Below are positions 9,817 through 19,680 of a stretch of 64,000 nt of DNA, in pieces; within the stretch, counting starts at the first letter, position 1, and every line of letters begins with the position of its first letter. The stretch is from CAIXZV01 sp963697365 (GTDB taxonomy: Bacteria > Chloroflexota > Limnocylindria > Limnocylindrales > CSP1-4). The notes under the pieces are model-generated. The model had not been told where the DNA came from, did not search any database, and saw only the letters and a list, made by a program, of their open reading frames with translations. A program made the position numbers and the translations under genes. The DNA lies in NCBI GenBank assembly GCA_963697365.1, contig CAVONT010000021.1, positions 62,001 through 126,000 on the forward strand, read 5' to 3'.

Positions 9817-9948
9817 TCCGATCGATATGGACCGAACCGGGGAGGGCCGTCCGGGCACCTCGGTGGTATCGTGACCCGTCGCGACGACACGCACGGGAGC
9901 GTCCCGGCAGCCCGGGTCGCCGCCTGATCCTGGAGGATCCTGAGCATC

Positions 9949-10407
9949 GTGGCCGACTCGTCGGCACCGCAATTCCGACGCGCCGTCGTTGCGCTGTCGG
10001 GTGGCCGGACGGACCGGCCGATCGTGGCCCTCGCAGCAGATCTTGCGCGCCAGGGCCACGCTGAGCTCATCGGCGTGCACGTCGTGGAGATCGACTGGAC
10101 ACATCCGCTCGACGCGGACATCGCCGGTCACGACGAGCAGGCCCAGCGCGTCCTCGACATCGCGGAGGCAACGGCAGAAGCCTCCCGGTACGAGCTCGAG
10201 ACCGTGCTGCTGCAGGCCCGCGACGTCGGCGCTGCGATCGTGGACGAGGCCATCGAGCGTGACGCGGACCTCATCATCTGCGGATTGCCGTTCCGGCGCC
10301 GCTTCGGCGGGGAGTTCGCCGTGGGCCGCACCATCCCGTACGTCCTCAAGAACGCCCCCTGCGGCGTCTGGGTGATCCGCGAGCCAATGCCCGAGGAGCA
10401 GAAATGA
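9949..10407 (+). CDS. Universal stress protein UspA family
   Basis: A single-domain Usp of 152 residues from GTG 9949, with GGAGGA upstream at 9932-9937. The fold pattern is clear: a first beta strand (RRAVVALSGG), the LIGVHVVE strand, the ADLIICGLPFRRRFGGEFAVG loop with the G-rich nucleotide segment, and the closing strand CGVWVI. The residues GGEFAVG-R-T fit an ATP-binding type, less certainly than in canonical G-x2-G-x9-G-S members. Its stop overlaps the ATG of the first TrkA protein by four bases. It likely senses ATP or energy state for the potassium transporters, by analogy with Usp domains of K+ systems. Confidence 0.85.
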   Translation: MADSSAPQFRRAVVALSGGRTDRPIVALAADLARQGHAELIGVHVVEIDWTHPLDADIAGHDEQAQRVLDIAEATAEASRYELETVLLQARDVGAAIVDEAIERDADLIICGLPFRRRFGGEFAVGRTIPYVLKNAPCGVWVIREPMPEEQK

Positions 10408-10868
10408 AAGCCGTCATCGTCGGCTGTGGTCGTGTCGGGGCCGGTCTGGCCGATGACCTCGACCGCGCCGGCTGGCAGGTCCTGATCCTGGACCTCTCGA
10501 CGTCCGCGTTCGACCGCCTGCCCGCCACGTTCCGCGGGACCGCCCTCCGGGGTGACGGCACCGACGAGGACACCCTCCGCCGGGCCGGCGCCGAGGACGC
10601 GGACCTGTTCCTCGCCGCCACCGAGGGCGACAACCGCAACGTCATGGCGGCGCAGCTCGGGCAGGAGGCGCTGGGTGCCAAGCGGGTCATCGCCAAGATC
10701 AACGACCCCGTCCGCGCGGAGGCCTACGCCCACCTGGGCGTCGCGGCCCTGTGCCGGACAAACCTGATGCTGACCGCGGTGCTCGGCTTCATGGGCCAGG
10801 CCACCGGTGACCGGTTGGGCATCTACCCGCCGACGGCACACAGCCACGACGACGAGTCGGAGGAGTAG
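10404..10868 (+). CDS. trkA: TrkA/KtrA-like RCK-N domain protein (first copy)
   Basis: A 154-residue regulatory subunit of Trk/Ktr potassium channels. The Rossmann nucleotide-binding start (KAVIVGCGRVGAGLA) and the acidic residue ending strand 2 (LILDLS) are present, then RGDGTDEDTLRRAGAEDADL, typical of RCK-N. No RCK-C domain follows, so this is a one-domain protein. Its start lies in an ATGA overlap with the Usp gene, and the next TrkA begins five bases later. Two tandem TrkA genes next to a KimA-like permease are consistent with a combined K+ uptake unit; the membrane TrkH/KtrB partner is not in the window. Confidence 0.88.
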   Translation: MKAVIVGCGRVGAGLADDLDRAGWQVLILDLSTSAFDRLPATFRGTALRGDGTDEDTLRRAGAEDADLFLAATEGDNRNVMAAQLGQEALGAKRVIAKINDPVRAEAYAHLGVAALCRTNLMLTAVLGFMGQATGDRLGIYPPTAHSHDDESEE

Positions 10869-10872
10869 ACCC

Positions 10873-11544
10873 ATGTTCGTGCTGGTCGTGGGCGGTGGGA
10901 AGGTGGGCTACTACCTGACCAAGGAGCTCATCGCGTCGGGCCACGAGGTGGCCCTGATGGAGAAGGACCGCAGGCGGGCTGAGCAGATCGCCGACGAGGT
11001 CGGGTCCGTGGTGATCGGCCAGGACGGCTGCGAGGGCAAGTACCTCCGCGAGGCCGGGGCCAATCGCGCCGACATCGTCGCCGCCGTCACGGGTGATGAC
11101 GAGGACAACCTCGTCATCTGCCAGATGGCCAAGCACCACTTCGACGTGCCGCGGACCATCGCCCGGGTGAACAACCCGAAGAACGAGCGGCTGTTCCGGC
11201 ACCTGGGCGTGGACGAGATCATCTCGCCCACCCGGATGATCCTCGGCTCCATCGAGCAGGACATCCCCGTGCACGAGCTGCTCCATCTCGCGGCGCTGGG
11301 CGAAGGTGAGCTGGAGATCATCGAGGCGCACCTGCAGCCGGGATCACCGGCGATCGGCAGGCTTGCGCTGGACATCACCGTGCCGGCGGGCTGCTCCGTG
11401 TTCGGCGTCATCCGCAACGGGGAGCCGCGGCCGCTCACCGGGAACGTCGTGCTCGCCGAGGGCGACAAGGTGATCGCGATCGGCCGGCCGGACTGCGAGA
11501 CGGAGCTGCGGGCGCAGTTGATCGGGGAACACGAGGAGGCCTAG
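10873..11544 (+). CDS. trkA: TrkA/KtrA potassium regulator with RCK-N and RCK-C domains (second copy)
   Basis: A 223-residue protein. RCK-N covers about residues 1-130 (FVLVVGGGKVGYYL, then IGQDGCEGKYLREAGANRAD), and RCK-C follows from about 140 (HLAALGEGELEIIEAHL to the VLAEGDKVIAIGR strand). It would form the gating ring of a Trk/Ktr channel and respond to NAD(H) or ATP. The ATG at 10873 gives the normal TrkA start, with AGGAG at 10861 as ribosome site. It is the last gene of the group, followed by a 411-base non-coding gap. The first copy has only RCK-N, so the two may form a mixed ring. Confidence 0.93.
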   Translation: MFVLVVGGGKVGYYLTKELIASGHEVALMEKDRRRAEQIADEVGSVVIGQDGCEGKYLREAGANRADIVAAVTGDDEDNLVICQMAKHHFDVPRTIARVNNPKNERLFRHLGVDEIISPTRMILGSIEQDIPVHELLHLAALGEGELEIIEAHLQPGSPAIGRLALDITVPAGCSVFGVIRNGEPRPLTGNVVLAEGDKVIAIGRPDCETELRAQLIGEHEEA

Positions 11545-11848
11545 GCGCCAGCCTCACGGGCGGGGTCCGCGATCCGGGTCCGAGGGCCGGGTCCGAGGTC
11601 CGAGGTCCGTGCGGCCGACTCGCCGGCTCCGAGATCTGGGTCCTGGGCCCACTCGCGGCCCCTTGACACACGTGCGTGTCATGGGGCGAAGGTCCGTGCA
11701 CGGAATTGGCGGCGAAGTCGACCTTGCAGCACGTCCCCTGCAGGGCATGGCCCATGGTGACTCGCAGGTGGATCAGTGCGGGAGGCTCCAGCGCGAGCCT
11801 CGGTCAGCGCCGGATCGAGGATCTCAGTCCCGAGAAATGGCAGAAGAC
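11545..11848. other. Non-coding spacer with G/C-rich direct repeats
   Basis: Between trkA and the hsp20 promoter there is no convincing gene. The first part (11565-11645) has several imperfect copies of GGGTCCGAG. The middle holds the palindrome described separately at 11663-11681. The rest shows no recognisable RNA or terminator; small open frames here lack ribosome sites and coding character. Confidence 0.6.
11663..11681. promoter_or_regulatory. Palindrome resembling the hsp20 operator
   Basis: TGACAC-ACGTGC-GTGTCA at 11664-11681 is a 6-6-6 inverted repeat preceded by T, so it also contains TTGACA. It shares outer half-sites TGACA and TGTCA, and the following ATGG, with the palindrome 186 bases downstream in the hsp20 promoter. 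No -10 hexamer is visible at a proper distance, so it looks like an upstream regulator site rather than a promoter. Confidence 0.45.
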
Positions 11849-11878
11849 TTGACAATGGCATTGTCATGGTTCTATCGT
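11849..11878 (+). promoter_or_regulatory. hsp20 promoter with overlapping palindromic operator
   Basis: TTGACA at 11849-11854, an 18-base spacer and TATCGT at 11873-11878 form a good vegetative promoter. The perfect palindrome TGACAATG-G-CATTGTCA occupies 11850-11866, covering the -35 and spacer. It is not a CIRCE element. CTTGA on its left arm partly resembles the HAIR site bound by HspR, whose gene is the second in the operon, so HspR is the likely ligand by inference. Confidence 0.65.
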
Positions 11879-11955
11879 GCCAACCGGCAACTCAAACCCC
11901 ACTCTCACCCGTGTCGGCGGCGTTCCCGCCGGCAGGATGCAGGAGGATCGACCCG

Positions 11956-12462
11956 ATGACGATGACCCGTCGCCCGTCGCCCTTCAGCGAGCTCGTGACG
12001 CTTCGCCAGGCGATGGACCGCCTCTTCGATGACACCGTGTTCCGGCCGTACCCGGCCTATGGGGGTGCAGGCGACGCACGCATCCCGCTTGATGTCCGGA
12101 CCACCAGGGACGCCCTCCTCGTGACCGCCTCGCTCCCGGGTTTCAAGCCCGAGGACGTGGAGATCACCGTGGAGAACGGCACCCTCACCATCCGGGCCGA
12201 GGACCGCTCGGAGGAGACCGACGAGCGGGCCGGCTGGGTCGTCCGGGAGATCAGCCGCGGTTCCGTGATGCGGACCGTGACGCTGCCAACCGGCCTGGAG
12301 CCGGACAAGACCGAGGCGACCTTCGAGAACGGTGTCCTGCGCCTGCGGCTGCCCAGGGCCGAGCAGGTGAAGCCGCGCCAGATCCGGATCCAGCCAATGA
12401 GCAACGGCGAGGCGAAGACCCTCGAGGCCACGGCGCCCGCCACCGACACCCCCTCTGCCTGA
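11956..12462 (+). CDS. hsp20: Small heat-shock protein Hsp20
   Basis: An ATP-independent holdase of 168 residues with an alpha-crystallin domain at about 45-140. Diagnostic stretches are IPLDVRTTRDALLVTASLPG, VEITVENGTLTIRAE and the A-x-x-x-n-GVL-type motif ATFENGVLRLRLP. A short disordered tail (ATAPATDTPSA) follows. The start ATG 11956 has AGGAGG nine bases upstream. The gene heads a heat-shock cluster with hspR, lon, dnaJ and clpB behind it in the same direction, and the promoter with its palindrome lies about 80 bases upstream, suggesting heat-inducible repression-controlled expression. Confidence 0.95.
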   Translation: MTMTRRPSPFSELVTLRQAMDRLFDDTVFRPYPAYGGAGDARIPLDVRTTRDALLVTASLPGFKPEDVEITVENGTLTIRAEDRSEETDERAGWVVREISRGSVMRTVTLPTGLEPDKTEATFENGVLRLRLPRAEQVKPRQIRIQPMSNGEAKTLEATAPATDTPSA

Positions 12463-12463
12463 C

Positions 12464-12868
12464 ATGTCGGCTGCGCGCCGGCCTGACCGGGACCCCACTC
12501 GACCCGTCTACGTCATCAGCGTGGCCGCGACCCTCGTGTCGGCCCACCCGAGGACGCTGCGGATCTACGAGGACGAGGGCCTGGTCTGCCCGGCGCGCAC
12601 ACCCACCAACATCCGCCTCTACTCCGAAGAGGACATCAGGCGCATCCTGTGGATCCGCCACCTCACCCGGGACCGCGGCGTCAACCTCGCCGGGGTCCGC
12701 ACGCTGTTCGAGCTCGAGGAACGCCTGGGCAAAAGGATCCTCGAGGCGCTCTACGACGAAGGGACTCGTGGACGGGGCAATCAGACCGCCGGCGGCGCTG
12801 GCCGTGCGACGGGAACGACGCCCCAGCCGGGTCCCGGACCGGACGACGGTTCGGACGAGACCACATAG
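12464..12868 (+). CDS. hspR: HspR-like MerR-family heat-shock repressor
   Basis: A 134-residue regulator beginning one base after the hsp20 stop. The winged-helix region reads YVISVAATLVSAHPRTLRIY followed by EDEGLVCPARTPTNIRLYSE and the LAGVRTLFELEERLG dimerisation helix, which is the HspR pattern rather than a metal-sensing MerR; no metal-ligand cysteines are present. In actinobacteria HspR represses dnaK, clpB and lon through HAIR sites, using DnaK as co-repressor. Here it sits among hsp20, lon, dnaJ and clpB, so control of this same cluster is a reasonable inference. The last 45 residues are a low-complexity Gly/Thr/Pro tail. Confidence 0.88.
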   Translation: MSAARRPDRDPTRPVYVISVAATLVSAHPRTLRIYEDEGLVCPARTPTNIRLYSEEDIRRILWIRHLTRDRGVNLAGVRTLFELEERLGKRILEALYDEGTRGRGNQTAGGAGRATGTTPQPGPGPDDGSDETT

Positions 12869-12944
12869 CAGATCCACCACCAAGCACCGAGCGCGACCCG
12901 AACCGTCCGCCGGCCCACGAGCCGGCCTCAAGGAGATCACCCAG

Positions 12945-15427
12945 ATGGCGAAGAAGACGCCGAAGACAACCGAAGAGCAGGCACCGCAGCCCGGCGAGAT
13001 TCGCGAGCTGCCGCTGGTCGCGCTGCGCGAGACGGTCATCTTCCCCGAGATGATCGTGCCGCTCCAGGTCGGCCGCGAGAAGAGCGTCGCCGCGCTCAAC
13101 GCCGCCACCGAGTCGGGCGGGCCGATCGCGCTCGTCACCCAGCGCACGGCCGAGCAGGAGGACATCAACGACCCCTCGGAGCTCTACAGCGTCGGCACGA
13201 TCGCCAAGATCGCCCAGGTCGTCCAACTCCAGGACGGCACCGTCCGGGCCATCGTCCAGGGCCAGGGCCGAGTCCGCATCCACGGCTTCGTGCACACCGC
13301 AGCCGTACCTCAAGGTCCGCGTCGAGGAGGTGGCCGACACCGTCCCGGAGGGCATCGAGGCGCAGGCGCTGATCCGCAGCGTCCAGGCCCAGATCGAGCA
13401 GTACGTCGCGAACGGCGCACCCGTCCCGCCGGAGGCCGCCGTCGCCGCGCGCAACATCACGGAGCCCGGCCTCCTCGCCGACATGGTGGCGTACAGCCCC
13501 GACATGTCCACCGAGCAGCGCCAGGAGCTCCTCGAGACCTTCGATGTCGAGCAGCGTCTCAAGCTCGTGAGCGGCTTTCTCGCCCGCCAGATCGAGATCC
13601 TCGAGCTGAAGGGGAAGATCCAGAGCGAGGTCAAGTCCGAGATGGACAAGACCCAGCGCGAGTACATCCTGCGCGAGCAGCTCAAGGCCATCCAGCGCGA
13701 GCTGGGCGAGGACGATCCGCAGCAGGCCGAGATCAGCGAGCTGCGCGACAAGGTGGAGCAGTCCGGCATGCCCGAGGAGGTCCGCACGCGGGCCACCAAG
13801 GAGATCGACCGGATGAGCCGGATCCCGTCCGCCTCACCGGAGGTCGGCGTCATCCGGACCTACGTGGACTGGCTCGTCAGCCTTCCCTGGAACACCTCGA
13901 CCGATGACCGCCTGGACATCCGCGAGGCGGCCGCGATCCTCGACGAGGATCATTACGGCCTCGAGAAGGTCAAGGAACGCATCCTCGAGTACCTCGCGGT
14001 GCGCAGCCTCGCAGACACCATCCGCTCGCCAATCCTGCTGTTCGTCGGCCCTCCCGGCGTCGGCAAGACGAGCCTGGGCAAGTCCATCGCCAAGGCGATG
14101 GGCCGCAAGTTCACCCGGATGAGCCTCGGCGGCATCCACGACGAGGCGGAGATCCGCGGCCATCGGCGCACCTACATCGGTGCGCTGCCCGGCCGGATCA
14201 TCCAGTCGATCAAGACCGCCGGAACGAACAACCCGGTGTTCATGCTCGACGAGGTCGACAAGATCGGCATGGACTTCCGCGGGGACCCGAGCTCGGCCCT
14301 GCTCGAGGTGCTCGACCCGGAGCAGAACTTCAGCTTCCAGGACAACTACCTCGAGGTCCCGTTCGACCTGCGCAAGGTGCTGTTCGTCGCCACCGCCAAC
14401 CTGCTCGATCCCATCCCGGCCGCGCTGCGGGACCGCATGGAGGTCATCGCGCTGCCGGGCTACACGCAGCAGGAGAAGGTCGAGATCGCCAGGCGGTTCC
14501 TCGTCCCCAAGCAGATGGAGAACCACGGCCTCAAGGCCAAGCATGTCCAGATCACGGACGAGGTCCTCACCGAGCTCGTCCAGGCCTACACCCATGAGGC
14601 CGGCGTCCGGAACCTCGAGCGCGAGCTCGCCAACATCATGCGCAAGGTCGCGCGCTCCGTGGCCGAGGGCCGCAAGCGCAGGACCGTCGTGGACGTCAGG
14701 AAGCTCGTGGAGTACCTCGGCCCGCCGCGCTTCGAGTACGGCGAGCTGGAGGCCGAGGACCAGACCGGGTCGGCCACGGGCCTCGTGGTGACCGAGGTCG
14801 GCGGCGACGTCGTCGCCATCGAGGTCACGCTCATGGAGGGCAAGGAGGACTTCATCCTCACGGGCCAGCTCGGCGACGTGATGCGCGAGTCCGCGCGGGC
14901 GGCGCTGTCCTGGATCCGCTCCCACGCGTCGGACCTGGGCATCACGCGCGAGATCTTCGAGAAGCACACGCTGCACATCCACGTGCCGGCCGGTGCCACG
15001 CCCAAGGACGGTCCGTCCGCCGGCGTGACCATGGCCACCGCGATGGTGAGCGCCCTCACCGGCATTCCCGTCCGCAAGGACGTCGCGATGACCGGCGAGA
15101 TCACGCTCCGTGGGCGCGTGCTGCCCATCGGCGGGCTCAAGTCCAAGATCCTCGCCGCGCACCTCGCCGGTGCCGGCATGGTCATCCTGCCGAAGAAGAA
15201 CGAGAAGGACCTGCGCGACATCCCCGATGAGGTCCGCAAGACCATCAAGCTGGTCCTGGCCGACAACATGGACCAGGTCCTCGACGCGGCCCTGCGCCGC
15301 AGTCCCAAGCCGCTGAAGGGTGCCTCGACCACGATCGCGGGCGGTGGGCGGGTCCAAGGGTGGTGGCGAGTCGCGTGTCCGCCGCAACCCCTTCCCGCCC
15401 ACCGACCAGCCGCCGGTCGTCGTCTAG
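12945..15427 (+). CDS. lon: ATP-dependent Lon protease (two frame breaks)
   Basis: Cytoplasmic AAA+ serine protease of about 826 residues that degrades misfolded and regulatory proteins. Visible in order: N-terminal substrate domain (ELPLVALRETVIFPEMI), coiled coil, Walker A (FVGPPGVGKTSLGKS), Walker B (VFMLDEVDKIG) and the protease domain with the catalytic serine in PKDGPSAGVTMATA and lysine in GGLKSKILAAHLAG. Start ATG 12945 follows AAGGAG. A +1 break near 13302 is healed as HTAPYLKVRVEEV. A second, in the G-runs 15346-15352, hides the true end: the next frame reads GGSKGGGESRVRRNPFPP and stops at 15425. The Gly-rich basic tail is unusual. dnaJ starts 24 bases later. Confidence 0.93.
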
Positions 15428-15451
15428 GGAGCCGCCGGGGGACCGGGAGCG

Positions 15452-16558
15452 ATGGAGTACCGCGACTACTACGCGACACTCGGAGTGCCGAAGACGGCCA
15501 GCCAGGCCGACATCAAGAAGGCATTCCGGAAGCTCGCGCGCGATCATCATCCGGACCGGAACCCCGGCGACAAGACTGCCGAGAAGCGCTTCAAGGACGT
15601 CAACGAGGCGAACGCCGTCCTGTCCGATCCGGACAAGCGCAAGCAGTACGACGCCATGGGCGCGAACTGGGACCAGTACCAGCGCGCCGGCAGCGGACGC
15701 GGCGGCGCCGACCCCTTCGGTCCGGGAGGGCCGTTCGCGGGCTTCGGCGGGTTCGGGGCGGCCGGCGGCACGGGCGGGGGGCCCGGCAGCACACGCACCG
15801 AGTACCGGACCGCGGGGTCCGGCGACCCGGACTTCTCGGACTTCTTCCGCATGTTCTTCGAGGGGGCGGCGGCTGGAGCATCCGGCGCATCGGGCAGGGG
15901 CGCGACTGGAGGCGGGCGCGGCTCGCGGCGGGCCGGCGGACCGTCCTTCTCGGACATCCTCGGGGGCATGGGCCGCGGCGGGGGTGGCGGCAACGGCGGC
16001 GCGAGCGACGGCGGCACCGGGCGATCGTCGGCACACGACCGGCGCGCAAAGGGCGAGATCCAGGCCCCCGCGGACCTGTCCCTCGAAGAGGCCTTCCACG
16101 GCACCAGCCGTGTCGTCGAGGTCGAGGGCAAGCGGTTCGAGGTGCAGATCCCGCGCGGCGCGGACACCGGCTCGCGCGTGAAGCTGTCGGGCAAGGGCCC
16201 GGACGGCAAGGACATCGTGGTCACCGTGCGGATCCGCCCACACGCCATCTACACGCGACGGGGCGCGGACCTGGAGCGCGAGCTGCCGGTCACGCTGCGC
16301 GAGGCGCTGCTGGGCGGCGAGGTGCCCGTCACCACCCTCAAGGGCCGCGTCCTGCTGACCATCCCGGCCGGAACGCAGAGTGGCAAGAGCATCCGCCTCA
16401 AGGGCCAGGGAATGCCCCAGATGCGGGGAGGCGGCACCGGCGACCTGTACCTGAAGGTCAAGGTGCTCCTGCCGGGCGCCCTCGACGAGCCGGCGAGGCA
16501 GGCCGCGACGGCCTTCCTCGACCTCGTCGCCCAACCAGATCCCCGCGCTGACGGCTGA
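15452..16558 (+). CDS. DnaJ-family co-chaperone of CbpA type
   Basis: A 368-residue Hsp40. The J domain occupies residues 1-70 with the HPD motif in DHHPDRNPGD, which stimulates DnaK ATPase activity. A long Gly/Phe-rich region (about 80-190) follows, including several GG-rich runs. The C-terminal substrate domains run from EIQAPADLSLEEAFHG to the end. There is no CxxCxGxG zinc-finger module, so it is CbpA-like (type II) rather than DnaJ itself. The ATG at 15452 follows GGGAGCG. It lies between lon and clpB in the heat-shock block; no dnaK or grpE is present here. Confidence 0.92.
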   Translation: MEYRDYYATLGVPKTASQADIKKAFRKLARDHHPDRNPGDKTAEKRFKDVNEANAVLSDPDKRKQYDAMGANWDQYQRAGSGRGGADPFGPGGPFAGFGGFGAAGGTGGGPGSTRTEYRTAGSGDPDFSDFFRMFFEGAAAGASGASGRGATGGGRGSRRAGGPSFSDILGGMGRGGGGGNGGASDGGTGRSSAHDRRAKGEIQAPADLSLEEAFHGTSRVVEVEGKRFEVQIPRGADTGSRVKLSGKGPDGKDIVVTVRIRPHAIYTRRGADLERELPVTLREALLGGEVPVTTLKGRVLLTIPAGTQSGKSIRLKGQGMPQMRGGGTGDLYLKVKVLLPGALDEPARQAATAFLDLVAQPDPRADG

Positions 16559-16587
16559 GCCGGCAACACCGAATTCGAGATCCGACC

Positions 16588-19342
16588 ATGCAGCTTGACC
16601 GCTTCACCGAGAAGGCCCAGGAGGCCATCGTCAACGCCCAGTCGCTCGCGGAGCGCATGCAGAGCCCCGTGCTCGACGCGGAGCACCTGCTCGCCGCCCT
16701 CGTCGAGCCCGACGACGGCATTCCCGCCGAGACGCTGCGGCGCCTGGGCGTGGATCTCGCCGCCTTCCGCGGGGAGCTGGCCGCGATCCTCACGCGCCGG
16801 GCCAGGATCTCGGGCGGCAACCTCGCGCTCGACCCGCGCGCCAAGCGGATCATCGATCGGGCGATGGACGAGGCCCGTCGCCTCGGTGACGAGTACACCT
16901 CCACCGAGCACCTCCTCATCGGCGCGGCCGAGGTTGGCGGCGACACGCAGCAGGCTCCTGGAACGCCACGGGGCGGGCAAGGAGCAGATCCTCGCCGCGC
17001 TCCAGGGCGTGCGGGGCGGCCAGCGCGTGACCACCGCGAACCCGGAGACCACGTACCAGGCGCTGGAGAAGTACGGCCGCGACCTCACGGCCGAGGCCCG
17101 CGCGGGCAGGCTGGACCCCGTGATCGGGCGGGACGAGGAGATCCGGCGCGTCATCCAGGTCCTCAGCCGGCGCACGAAGAACAACCCCGTGCTGATCGGC
17201 GAGCCCGGCGTCGGCAAGACCGCCATCGCCGAGGGCCTCGCCCAGCGCATCGTGCGCGGCGACGTCCCGGAGACCCTCAAGGACAAGACGGTCGTCTCGC
17301 TGGACCTGGGGTCGCTCATCGCCGGCGCCAAGTTCCGGGGCGAGTTCGAGGAGCGCCTCAAGGCCGTCCTCAAGGAGATCAAGGACGCCGAGGGGCGGGT
17401 GATCCTGTTCATCGACGAGCTGCACACGGTGGTGGGCGCAGGGGCGGCCGAGGGTGCGATGGACGCCTCGAACCTGCTCAAGCCGATGCTCGCCCGAGGC
17501 GAGCTGCACACCATCGGGGCCACCACGCTCGACGAGTACCGCAAGCACATCGAGAAGGACGCGGCCCTCGAGCGGCGCTTCCAGCCGGTCATGGTCGACC
17601 AGCCGACGGTCGAGGAGACGATCTCGATCCTGCGCGGCCTCCGCGAGCGGTACGAGGTCCACCACGGCGTCCGGATCACGGACTCGGCGCTGGTCGCGGC
17701 CGCCACGCTGTCCAATCGCTACATCACCGAGCGCTTCCTGCCCGACAAGGCGATCGACCTCGTGGACGAGGCGGCGAGCCGGCTGCGCATGGAGATCGAC
17801 TCCATGCCGATCGAGCTCGATGAGCTGGAGCGGCGGCGGATCCAGCTGGAGATCGAGCGCGAGGCGCTGCGCAAGGAGTCCGACGAGGCGTCGAAGGCAA
17901 GGCTCGACGTCCTGGAGCGCGAGCTCGCCGAGCTGGCCGAGGAGGCCGGCGGCATGCGCCAGCGCTGGGAGGCCGAGAAGAGCGCGATCGCCGCGTTGAG
18001 TGAGACGAAGTCCGAGGTCGAGCAACTCGCCGTCCGCATCGAGCAGGCCGAGCGCGAGGCCGACTACGGCACCGCTGCCGAGCTCAAGTACGGCAAGGCC
18101 CGCGAGCTCGCCGACCGGCAGGCGCTCGAGGAGGCGGCCATCGCCGCGTTGCAGGGCCCCGGCGCCCTGCTCAAGGAGGTGGTCTCGGCGGACGACATCG
18201 CCGGGATCGTGGGCGCCTGGACCGGCATCCCGGTCACCCGCCTCATGGAGGGCGAGCTGGAGAAGCTCGTCCACATGGAGGAGCGGCTCCATGCCCGAGT
18301 CATCGGCCAGGACGAGGCCATCGAGGCCGTGTCCGATGCCGTCCGGCGCGCTCGGGCCGGCCTCAAGGACCCGCGCCGGCCCATCGGGTCGTTCCTGTTC
18401 CTCGGGCCGACGGGCGTCGGCAAGACCGAGCTCGCGCGGGCGCTCGCCCAGTTCATGTTCGACGACGAGCAGGCGATGGTCCGCATCGACATGTCCGAGT
18501 ACATGGAGAAGTTCGCGGTGTCGCGCCTGATGGGTGCCCCTCCCGGCTACGTGGGCTACGAGGAGGGCGGCCAGCTGACGGAGGCGGTCCGCCGGCGGCC
18601 GTACCAGGTGATCCTGCTCGACGAGATCGAGAAGGCCCACCCGGACGTGTTCAACGTGCTGCTCCAGGTGCTCGACGACGGGCGGCTCACGGACAGCCAG
18701 GGCCGGACGGTGGACTTCAAGAACACCGTCGTGATCATGACCTCCAACATCGGGAGCCAGCAGATCCAGGCGTTCGCGGGCCGGCCCGGCGGCGAGGACT
18801 ACGAGTCGATGAAGCGCAGCGTGACCGAGGCGCTGCGGGGCTCGTTCCGGCCGGAGTTCCTCAACCGGATCGACGAGGTCATCGTGTTCCACGCGCTGAC
18901 CGACGCCGACCTCGTCGCCATCGTGGACCTGCTTCTCGCCGAGCTGCAGAAGCGGATCGAGGCCAGCGACCTTGCCCTGGAGCTCACGCCCGCCGCCCGC
19001 GCGCTGATCGTGCGCGAGGGAACGGATCCGGCGTTCGGGGCACGGCCGCTCAAGAGGACGATCCAGCGCCTGGTGGAGAACCCGTTCGCGCGGGCGCTGC
19101 TGGGCGGGACGTTCAAGGCGGGCGACGTGGTCACCGCCGATGCCGACCCGGTCTCGGGGGCACTGGTGTTCTCGAGCGCCTCGTCCACGGTGGTTGCGGA
19201 TGCGGGTACCCGGCGCGACGCCCGCCGCACCGCGGACGGTCGTGAGGCCGACGAGGCGGACGGTCGCACGTCCGCATTCGACCTGCCGCCGCTCGACGAG
19301 GCGGCTGCTCCCAAGCGCGACGGTGGAGACCTGGTCAACTAG
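16588..19342 (+). CDS. clpB: ClpB disaggregase (frame break near 16953)
   Basis: Hexameric AAA+ disaggregase of about 917 residues that works with DnaK to rescue aggregated protein. Two ATPase modules are complete: Walker A GEPGVGKTAIAEG with Walker B ILFIDELH, and Walker A GPTGVGKTELARA with Walker B VILLDEIEKAH. A long coiled-coil middle domain between them (about 17780-18170) separates ClpB from ClpC and ClpA. The N-domain begins MQLDRFTEKAQEAI. A +1 break at 16953-16954 is repaired by removing one G, giving DTQQLLERHGAGKEQ. The C-terminus has a 45-residue acidic/polar extension beyond the usual end. It closes the heat-shock cluster. Confidence 0.94.
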
Positions 19343-19351
19343 GATCGGGGG

Positions 19352-19385
19352 TTGTCGCGCCGGATCGATCTGGCTATTCTAGCCA
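19352..19385 (+). promoter_or_regulatory. Toxin-antitoxin promoter with operator next to the start codon
   Basis: TTGTCG at 19352-19357, a 17-base spacer and TATTCT at 19375-19380 form a likely promoter. The inverted repeat TGGCTA-TTC-TAGCCA (19371-19385) covers the -10 and ends one base before the antitoxin ATG at 19387. Transcription from this -10 would begin at or near the ATG, so the message is probably leaderless. Such a site fits autorepression by the antitoxin-toxin complex. Confidence 0.65.
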
Positions 19386-19386
19386 T

Positions 19387-19680
19387 ATGGCCACTGCGAC
19401 GATCACCGAGGCGAAGAACGGGCTGTCCGCGCTCATCGACCGCGTGAAGGCCGGTGAGACGATCGTGATCCTGGACCGTGGCGTGCCCGTCGCGCGCCTG
19501 GAGCCGGTGACGGCGCTGACAGACCCGGAGGGCCACCTGCGCAGCCTGGAGCGCAGGGGCCTGATCAAGCGAGGCACGGGCAAGCTCCCGCTCGAGCTCC
19601 TTCGGGAACCGCCGCCGCGATCCACGGGCGGCATGACCCTTACCGAGGCGCTGCTCGAGGAGCGGCGGTCGGGCCGATGA
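19387..19680 (+). CDS. vapB: Type II antitoxin, Phd/YefM family
   Basis: A 97-residue protein with a Phd/YefM-type N-terminal DNA-binding half: TITEAKNGLSALIDRVKAGE and IVILDRGVPVARLEP are typical. The C-terminal half, containing LPLELLREPPPRSTGGM and ending ALLEERRSGR, would wrap the toxin. It overlaps the PIN-domain toxin gene by four bases (ATGA), the standard arrangement for such modules. The symbol vapB is used for its VapC partner; by fold it is Phd-like rather than AbrB-like. The operator directly upstream supports autoregulation. Confidence 0.88.
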   Translation: MATATITEAKNGLSALIDRVKAGETIVILDRGVPVARLEPVTALTDPEGHLRSLERRGLIKRGTGKLPLELLREPPPRSTGGMTLTEALLEERRSGR

